NCBI GenBank assembly: GCA_947177715.1
Contig: CAMWVM010000065.1
Coordinates: 1-7,848, forward strand
Length of the DNA: 7,848 nt
Direction of reading: 5' to 3'
Source of the DNA: an uncultured Ruminococcus sp.
GTDB taxonomy: Bacteria > Bacillota > Clostridia > Oscillospirales > Ruminococcaceae
Part shown: piece after piece, positions 1-5,400 of the stretch
How positions within the stretch are numbered: position 1 is the stretch's first letter
Layout of the letters: every line of letters starts with the position of its first letter
The notes under the pieces: generated by a model
The model's input: only the letters and a program-made list of their open reading frames with translations
What the model was told of the DNA's origin: nothing
Databases searched by the model: none
Position numbers and translations under genes: made by a program

Positions 1-125
1 GGTTTATGCCGGTCATCGGAGTACCTCTTCCCTTCTTTTCAGCGGGAGGAACGGCAATGGTAACCATGCTTTCATCAATCGGACTTGTACTCGCCTGCAT
101 GAAAGATAAAGTGAAATCGAAATAA
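1..125 (+). CDS. SEDS-family (FtsW/RodA/SpoVE-like) protein, C-terminal end only
   Basis: This is the 3' end of a gene that begins before the window. Reading from base 3 gives 40 residues and a TAA at 123-125. The tail starts FMPVIGVPLPFFSAGGTAMV and continues as a hydrophobic segment (about residues 19-33 of the visible part) ending in a short basic tail, MKDKVKSK. PVIGVPLPFFS.GG is the hallmark C-terminal motif of SEDS proteins, the polytopic membrane glycosyltransferases that polymerise lipid II into peptidoglycan during elongation, division or sporulation. The residue before GG is Ala, where FtsW and RodA usually have Tyr or Ser. The family call is firm, but FtsW, RodA and SpoVE cannot be told apart from 40 residues. 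The galactokinase start follows after 18 nt, so the genes are probably co-transcribed. Confidence 0.88.
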   Translation, partial: FMPVIGVPLPFFSAGGTAMVTMLSSIGLVLACMKDKVKSK

Positions 126-143
126 AATATTAGGAGCTTTTAT

Positions 144-1382
144 ATGTCAATTAACACACTTGAAAAAGTATATTCCCAAAATACTATTGATTTTCAAAGG
201 AAAAGATATGAAGAACTATCAAAAGAATTTGAAAAAATATTTGGTGTAAAAGCCAATAGGTTCTTTTCTGCTCCAGGACGCACAGAGGTCTGCGGAAATC
301 ATACCGACCATCAAAATGGTAAAGTATTAGCCGCAGGAGTATCTCTTGATGTTATTGCCGCAGTTGTACCTACTGACGACGGAATAGTTCAAATTAAATC
401 AAAAGGCTATCCAATGGATACCGTTGATATATCTGAGCTTGATATTAAAAATAAAGAAAAAAACACATCAAAGTCACTTATAAGAGGTGTATTGCGAGGA
501 TTTTCCGACAGAGGATACAAGATTGGCGGTTTTAAAGCATACACTGTTTCCAATGTACTTAAAGGCTCAGGTCTTTCATCTTCTGCGGCATTTGAAGTTT
601 TGGTTGGTGCAATAATCAACGGTTTATATAATTCAGGTAAGGCAGATGATGTGGAAATTGCAAAAATTTCACAATTTGCTGAAAACGTATACTTCGGCAA
701 ACCGTCTGGACTAATGGATCAAATGGCTTCTTCTGTAGGAAGCTTTATATCCATTGACTTCAAAGACCCTAAGAATCCTGTTATCAATACTATTAATTTT
801 GATTTTAATTCAAGCGGACACGCTCTTTGCATTATCGATACAAAAGGAAATCACGCAAATCTTACACCGGAATATGCTGCAATTCCAAAGGAAATGAAAG
901 AAATTGCAGGTTTCTTTAATAAAGAGGTACTACGTCAGATTACTAAATCAGACATTATGGAAAACTATGCTGAGCTTCGTGAAAAATTTGGTGACAGAGC
1001 TGTTTTAAGAGCACTTCACTTTATGGACTGCAATAAAAGAGTTGAACAGGAATGCAAAGCTTTGGAAAGTGGAGATTTTGACAAGTTTTTAGACATTGTT
1101 AATCAATCAGGTGATTCGTCATATAAATATCTGCAAAATATCTTTGCATCGTCTTCTCCGAGAGAACAAGGATTATCCTCAGCTTTATACATTGCCAAAG
1201 ACATTCTTCAAGCCCAAGGTGCTTGCAGAGTTCACGGGGGCGGTTTTGCAGGTACTATTCAGGCATTTGTTCCTAATGAAAAGCTTAAAGAATTTAAAAC
1301 AAAAATTGAAGCTGTGTTCGGCAAAAACTCATGCCATGTGCTGGACATAAGACCAGTTGGCGGCACAGAAATTGAACTATAA
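144..1382 (+). CDS. galK: Galactokinase-family protein (GHMP kinase)
   Basis: A 412-residue cytoplasmic GHMP-superfamily kinase, close to the usual galactokinase length (about 380-430). The expected reaction is ATP + galactose to galactose-1-phosphate, the entry step of the Leloir pathway. Motifs appear in family order: the N-terminal signature APGRTEVCGNHTDHQ (residues 43-57, with the catalytic Arg equivalent at 46), the ATP-binding loop GSGLSSSAAFE (141-151), FGKPSGLMDQMAS with the catalytic-base Asp at 192, and the C-terminal GGGFAGT loop (365-371). The start is fixed by AGGAG at 132-136, 7 nt before the ATG. The signature differs from the textbook GEHTDY: Glu is Asn52 and Tyr is His56, both in the sugar-contact motif. 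From memory, this variant marks a clostridial branch usually annotated galactokinase, so the substrate is inferred and another hexose is possible. No galT or galE is visible. It lies 18 nt after a SEDS gene and 27 nt before trmB. Confidence 0.87.
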   Translation: MSINTLEKVYSQNTIDFQRKRYEELSKEFEKIFGVKANRFFSAPGRTEVCGNHTDHQNGKVLAAGVSLDVIAAVVPTDDGIVQIKSKGYPMDTVDISELDIKNKEKNTSKSLIRGVLRGFSDRGYKIGGFKAYTVSNVLKGSGLSSSAAFEVLVGAIINGLYNSGKADDVEIAKISQFAENVYFGKPSGLMDQMASSVGSFISIDFKDPKNPVINTINFDFNSSGHALCIIDTKGNHANLTPEYAAIPKEMKEIAGFFNKEVLRQITKSDIMENYAELREKFGDRAVLRALHFMDCNKRVEQECKALESGDFDKFLDIVNQSGDSSYKYLQNIFASSSPREQGLSSALYIAKDILQAQGACRVHGGGFAGTIQAFVPNEKLKEFKTKIEAVFGKNSCHVLDIRPVGGTEIEL

Positions 1383-1409
1383 CGCGGATACATAAGGGGT
1401 AAAAACATC

Positions 1410-2081
1410 ATGAGAATGAGAAGAAAAAAGAATTTGGAACAACGATTAGAGAACTGCGGCAACCGTATAATTTTTATGGATCGTGAAGATAGAAATTATC
1501 AGGTTAAAGATACCGACAGTCTTATTGACTACAAGAAGTTGTTTGGAAATGATAATCCGGTGGAACTGGAGATAGGCTGTGGTAAAGGTCAATTCGCAAG
1601 GGAAATTGCGAAAAGAAACCCTGATATAAATTATCTTGCAGTTGAAAAAAGCAGTAACGTTGTTGTAGAAGCTGCCGAAAAGGCAATAGAGGAAAATATT
1701 CCGAACTTATATTTTTTAAGAGGCGGCGCAGAATATCTTGAATGCTATATACCAGAACATTCTGTACGCAGGATTTATCTTAACTTCAGCTGTCCTTTTC
1801 CAAAAAAGTCCTATGCATCTCACAGGCTTACTCATAGGAACTTCCTTGAGATTTACAAACGCCTTATACAAAAAGGTGCGGAGATACATCAAAAGACTGA
1901 TAATATGCACTTCTTTGAATTCTCTCTTGAAGAATTCACTGCAAGCGGTTTTATGCTGAAAAATATTTCTCTTGATTTACATAATAGTGATTTTGAGGGC
2001 AACATTGTAACAGAATATGAAAAGCGTTTTTCAGAACAAGGATTTCCGATTTACAGGACAGAGGCCGTACTAAAAAAATAA
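1410..2081 (+). CDS. trmB: tRNA (guanine-N7-)-methyltransferase TrmB
   Basis: A 223-residue class I SAM-dependent methyltransferase of normal TrmB length. It makes m7G at position 46 in the variable loop of tRNAs, in the cytoplasm. The start MRMRRKKNLEQRL is typical of Firmicute TrmB, and AAGGGG at 1394-1399 is a well-placed ribosome-binding site. A second ATG at 1416 is a less likely start. Motifs in order: SAM-binding LEIGCGKGQF (residues 53-62), NPDINYLAVEKS (70-81, acidic loop after strand 2), IYLNFSCPFPKK (122-133), RLTH (139-142), KTDN (162-165) and the C-terminal TEYEKRFSEQGFPIYRTE (201-218). One oddity is residue 128: the consensus NFSDPWPKK reads NFSCPFPKK, so Cys replaces a normally conserved Asp and Phe replaces Trp. 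The TGT codon is at 1791-1793. All other landmarks are intact, so it is probably functional. It is the last gene of the operon and is followed at once by a terminator. Confidence 0.95.
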   Translation: MRMRRKKNLEQRLENCGNRIIFMDREDRNYQVKDTDSLIDYKKLFGNDNPVELEIGCGKGQFAREIAKRNPDINYLAVEKSSNVVVEAAEKAIEENIPNLYFLRGGAEYLECYIPEHSVRRIYLNFSCPFPKKSYASHRLTHRNFLEIYKRLIQKGAEIHQKTDNMHFFEFSLEEFTASGFMLKNISLDLHNSDFEGNIVTEYEKRFSEQGFPIYRTEAVLKK

Positions 2082-2088
2082 AATATAT

Positions 2089-2130
2089 AGAAAAAAGCTG
2101 ATTGAGATTTTACTCAATCAGCTTTTTTCT
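2089..2130 (+). terminator. Rho-independent terminator of the SEDS-galK-trmB operon
   Basis: Bases 2089-2106 and 2113-2130 are perfect reverse complements (18 bp) around a 6-nt loop, ATTTTA. The core is GCTGATTGAG/CTCAATCAGC. The flanking A-tract and T-tract (TTTTTTCTTTTT running on to 2134) give the U-rich tail. It starts 7 nt after the trmB stop. Because both arms carry the A/T tracts, it could also work for leftward transcripts. Confidence 0.93.
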
Positions 2131-2208
2131 TTTTAACCATTGTTTATTATTAATAAAATAATTTGTAAATAATTTATTTTATATTTGCACTTAAGATCTA
2201 AAATCCAG

Positions 2209-2222
2209 TTATACCAGTATAA
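2209..2222. repeat. 14-bp palindrome, possible operator
   Basis: TTATAC-CA-GTATAA has perfect 6-bp arms around a 2-bp centre. A further TATACCA half-like copy lies at 2229-2235. Small symmetric sites like this are typical of dimeric repressors, but in such A/T-rich DNA a chance match is quite possible. It lies about 150 bp upstream of the candidate promoter, which is far for direct repression. Confidence 0.3.
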
Positions 2223-2312
2223 GTTTTCTATACCATTTATTCTTTTACAGTATTAAAAGACGTGTTTTTTTCATATTTTATCATGGATTTAAACAAAAAT
2301 CCCCCTTTTGTT

Positions 2313-2349
2313 TTGTGCAAGTCTACAAAATTTAAAATTATTTGCACAA
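2313..2349. repeat. Inverted repeat TTGTGCAA / TTGCACAA
   Basis: TTGTGCAA at 2313-2320 and TTGCACAA at 2342-2349 are perfect reverse complements with 21 nt of A/T-rich sequence between them. The second half-site ends 21 bp before the candidate -35 box, so the pair could be a binding site for a regulator of the RHS gene. No regulator gene is visible, and the function is inference. Confidence 0.3.
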
Positions 2350-2370
2350 TAATTGCGTAAAATTACAAAT

Positions 2371-2399
2371 TTGAATATTTATTATTTATGGGGTAATAT
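2371..2399 (+). promoter_or_regulatory. Candidate sigma-A-type promoter for the RHS gene
   Basis: TTGAAT (2371-2376) and TAATAT (2394-2399) are each 4/6 matches to the -35 and -10 consensus, with the ideal 17-bp spacer. Transcription would start near 2405-2408 and give a leader of about 85-90 nt containing both Shine-Dalgarno sites. The terminator upstream means the RHS gene needs its own promoter somewhere in this interval. The A/T-rich background allows other readings, for example one using TTGCGT at 2353. Confidence 0.4.
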
Positions 2400-2422
2400 A
2401 CTCAAATTTAATTATTGTAAAT

Positions 2423-2451
2423 AGGGGGTGATACCAATGGTGCAAAAATAA
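2423..2451 (+). CDS. Four-codon leader frame (MVQK) with a near-perfect Shine-Dalgarno site
   Basis: AGGGGGTGAT at 2423-2432 differs from the ideal AGGAGGTGAT at one base, where a G:U pair still forms, so all ten bases can pair with the 16S rRNA tail. Eight nt after the G run is ATG (2437-2439), then GTG CAA AAA and tandem stops TAA TAA (2449-2454). The frame differs from that of the downstream RHS gene. The RHS start lies 41 nt after the first stop and has a similar layout (A.AGGGGGT, short A-rich spacer, ATG). It could be a translated leader affecting RHS expression, a standby ribosome-loading site, or a relic of a duplicated start region. The site is seen directly; translation is not shown. 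Confidence 0.35.
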
Positions 2452-2492
2452 TAAACGGGACAGATAAATACAATAAAACAGGGGGTAAAAAA

Positions 2493-5400
2493 ATGAAACA
2501 AATAAAGAAAAGAATTTTAAGCGGAATAATTGCATTATCATTAGTTATTACCGATTCGTCTATTGCCGTTTTTGCCAACGAAAATAACTCTAATTTAACG
2601 GCTAAGACCACAAAGACCACTGAAATTGAAAAATCATACATAACTAATGAGCTAACTGATTTACGAAGCGAATATTCAAAGACTTACGAAAAATCGGATG
2701 GAAGCAGAATAAGTATAATTACTGCATCTCCCCTACATTATTATAATAATGTAGAAAAAACGTGGGAAGAATATGATAACACACTTTTAGAAACAAAAAA
2801 TAAAGACGGGGAATTCCAGCTTACTAATAATAATCCAACATTTCAAGTTGAAATTCCAGAGAAATTAAGTGAAAACAATTCAATTAATGCGAAAACAAAA
2901 GATTATGAGATTTCTATAGTACCGTTGAATGTTTCAAAATCCAATGTAATATCCGACAATTCAAAAAACAAATTAAAAAAACAAAAAAAGCTTAAGGATA
3001 AAACAATCGACGATTATGTTCAGGAAAGTATTAAATCCTCAACAGTAGAGTTTGAAGATGTATATTCCGGAACAGAAACCAATTTGGAATATGAGGTTGT
3101 AAGCAACTCGCTTAAGGAAACAATAAGTCTGACAAAAGCGCCAGAAAAAGAAACATCATATAAATTTGAATTAACTGCAAAAGGCTTAACCGCTGAATTA
3201 AAAGAAGACGGAGCAGTTATTTTTAAAAATAACAATGAAAGTGTGTTCGTTATTCCAGCTCCTTTTATGACAGACAGTCAAAATAATTATTCAAATGATA
3301 TTAAAACAGAACTTACAAAAAATAAAGATAATTATATACTTTCCTATACACCAAGTATAGAATGGCTCTCTGATGAAGAAAGAGTATATCCGGTATCTAT
3401 TGATCCTACAATAACACTTAATGATTCAAAGAATATTGACGATGCATATGTAACATCGATTCGTCCTGATAATAATTATGGAAAATCAGCTCATTTAATA
3501 GTTGGAAAAATTAGAGGCGAATTGTCACCGGTTGATGAATATACTGATGAATATTTGTCATATATAAAATTTCAAGAATTGCCTAAAAACATTTGGAATA
3601 ATTCTTATATTACAAATGCTGTATTGAACTTAAATGTTTTCAGTGCTGTTACATCTCAAATTAATGCCTATGAAGTAACATCAGATTGGAGCGAAAGTTC
3701 AGTTACATATAAAAACAGACCAACTTTTAAAAATGAAATTATTGATTATCAAAATGTTTTAAATGATGACATAGGATATCTCGGATGGGATATTACAAAC
3801 ATAGTTGAAAACTGGTATAGTAATCCTGATAAAAACTTTGGAATCATGCTCGATTCTTCCAGCATATATATGTATGGCAGTAGGATATATGCAAGTGAAT
3901 ATACAGGACAAAATCCAATAGGAAATCCCTATATTACAATAGAATACTCACCAATGACTAATTCCAGCTATGAAAACAGCCGGGATATTGATATTGGCAG
4001 AGCAGGAAAAGTTAATATAAATGACTTTTCCGGAACATTAAGATTAACACGCAGTGATCTCAACGTTGATGGAAATATAATGCCCGTTAATATTTCAATG
4101 ATTTATGATGAAAATAATTTGTCACTGCCTGAAAATTTATATACCAATGTCTACGGAAATGGATTTAGAACAAATTATTCCCAGATGATTTTATATAACT
4201 CAGAAAAGGAATTTTATACATACATTGGTGAAGATGCCAGACCTATTTATTTCGAAAAACACACAGATGATGAGGGTAATATAACATTTACTGATTATTC
4301 AGAAAGAGGATATGAACTATCTATAGACGGAACATCATACGAAAATTATTCTACAATTACAATAACAGATTCATCTGATCATAGGTATTTTTTTGATAAT
4401 GGTGGGCGGCTTGTTAAAATTGCAGATATGAATTTAAGCTGCGTTAAAGAAGCAAATGTTACAGCGTTTTCTTCTGAAGAAATAAATGGTATAATTAATA
4501 TTAATTATGCTGCAAATAATTCACTATCTATTTCCTCAATAACTGATGGAGTGGGTAGAGTTTATGAATTTGTTTATAATGATAAATTGAAGGATATCAA
4601 TTATAAAGGCAATAATGATAAAACTCTTAAAACTGTAAGTTATAAATATAATGCTGACGGTACTTTGTCATCCATTACATATCCGAATAACAGAATTGTC
4701 AGATATAACTGGTCAGACAATTATATCATTAAAGCAATAAATTCAGATGGATATAGTTTTGCATTTACATATACTGATGAAAGCTTACCCAGAGTACAAA
4801 CTATAAAAGAATATGATTGTGATGGTACTTTAGGTGAAAATATAAGTGTTTCTTATTCTGTAGATAAAACCACATTTACCGATAATAAAACCGATGAAAA
4901 AGAAATACTTCAGTTTGATAAACACGGAAATCTTTTGACTTCGCAAAATGCATATGGATATACATTAGTAAACCAATACGGAACCAGCGAAGGAAATACA
5001 CCTTCAAAAGCTCATAACGAACTGATCAATTCATTCGGTTATCAGAAAAATGAAGTTAACCTACTTTCTAATTCCAGAGCACAGAACGGAGTTTTAAACT
5101 GGAGCGGTATTACGGTTTCAACTGATGAAAAGATGTTTGGAACCCACAGCTTTAAGCTTAGCGGTAAATCAGGCACAGCAAGTCAAACCGTTAACCTAAC
5201 TGGCGGACAGACATATGTATTATCGGCTTATGTAAAAACCAAAAATACAAATGGAAGTTTGGGTGCTTCAATAAAAGTAAACAACGGAGATATAACCTGC
5301 AATTCAGATGCACAATATATTACCGGAACATCCAAATGGACAAGAATTGCTACGACATTTAAAGCAAACAGTAACTGTGCGGCACAAGTTGCTTTAGTTT

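Larger units (their letters stand above)
2131..2492. other. A+T-rich intergenic region upstream of the RHS gene
   Basis: These 362 bases contain no credible gene apart from a four-codon leader frame near the right end. Much of it is nearly pure A/T. A 9-bp A/T-only inverted repeat (2153-2161 with 2174-2182) lies just past the terminator. Further in are a 14-bp palindrome (2209-2222), an 8-bp inverted repeat with the half-site TTGTGCAA (2313-2349), a candidate promoter (2371-2399) and two G-rich Shine-Dalgarno sites (2423-2432 and 2480-2486). TTTGCAC or its complement occurs repeatedly (2184-2190, 2315-2320, 2341-2347, and as GGTGCAAA at 2439-2446). I do not recognise a known riboswitch or T-box. 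Confidence 0.7.

Noticed and set aside
407..700. Reverse-strand open frame of 97 codons inside galK
   Set aside because: It is wholly antisense to a gene with clear motifs, shows no family resemblance and has no ribosome-binding context. The same holds for the reverse frames at 1259-1462, 1716-1910, 2408-2641, 3020-3235, 5228-5467 and 7379-7567.
2291..2313. Inverted repeat AAACAAAA / TTTTGTTT with a C-rich loop, considered as a terminator
   Set aside because: The stem is 8 bp with a single G:C pair and would be very weak, and no gene ends just upstream. Chance in A/T-rich DNA is the simpler reading.
2342..2370. TTGCAC at 2342-2347 as an alternative -35 box
   Set aside because: With a 17-bp spacer the -10 position reads ACAAAT, a poor match. 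The pair at 2371-2399 fits better.
2131..2492. Riboswitch, T-box, tRNA, CRISPR array or insertion sequence in the intergenic region
   Set aside because: No recognisable aptamer core, cloverleaf, spaced direct repeats or transposase was seen. Only short inverted repeats and promoter-like sequence are present.
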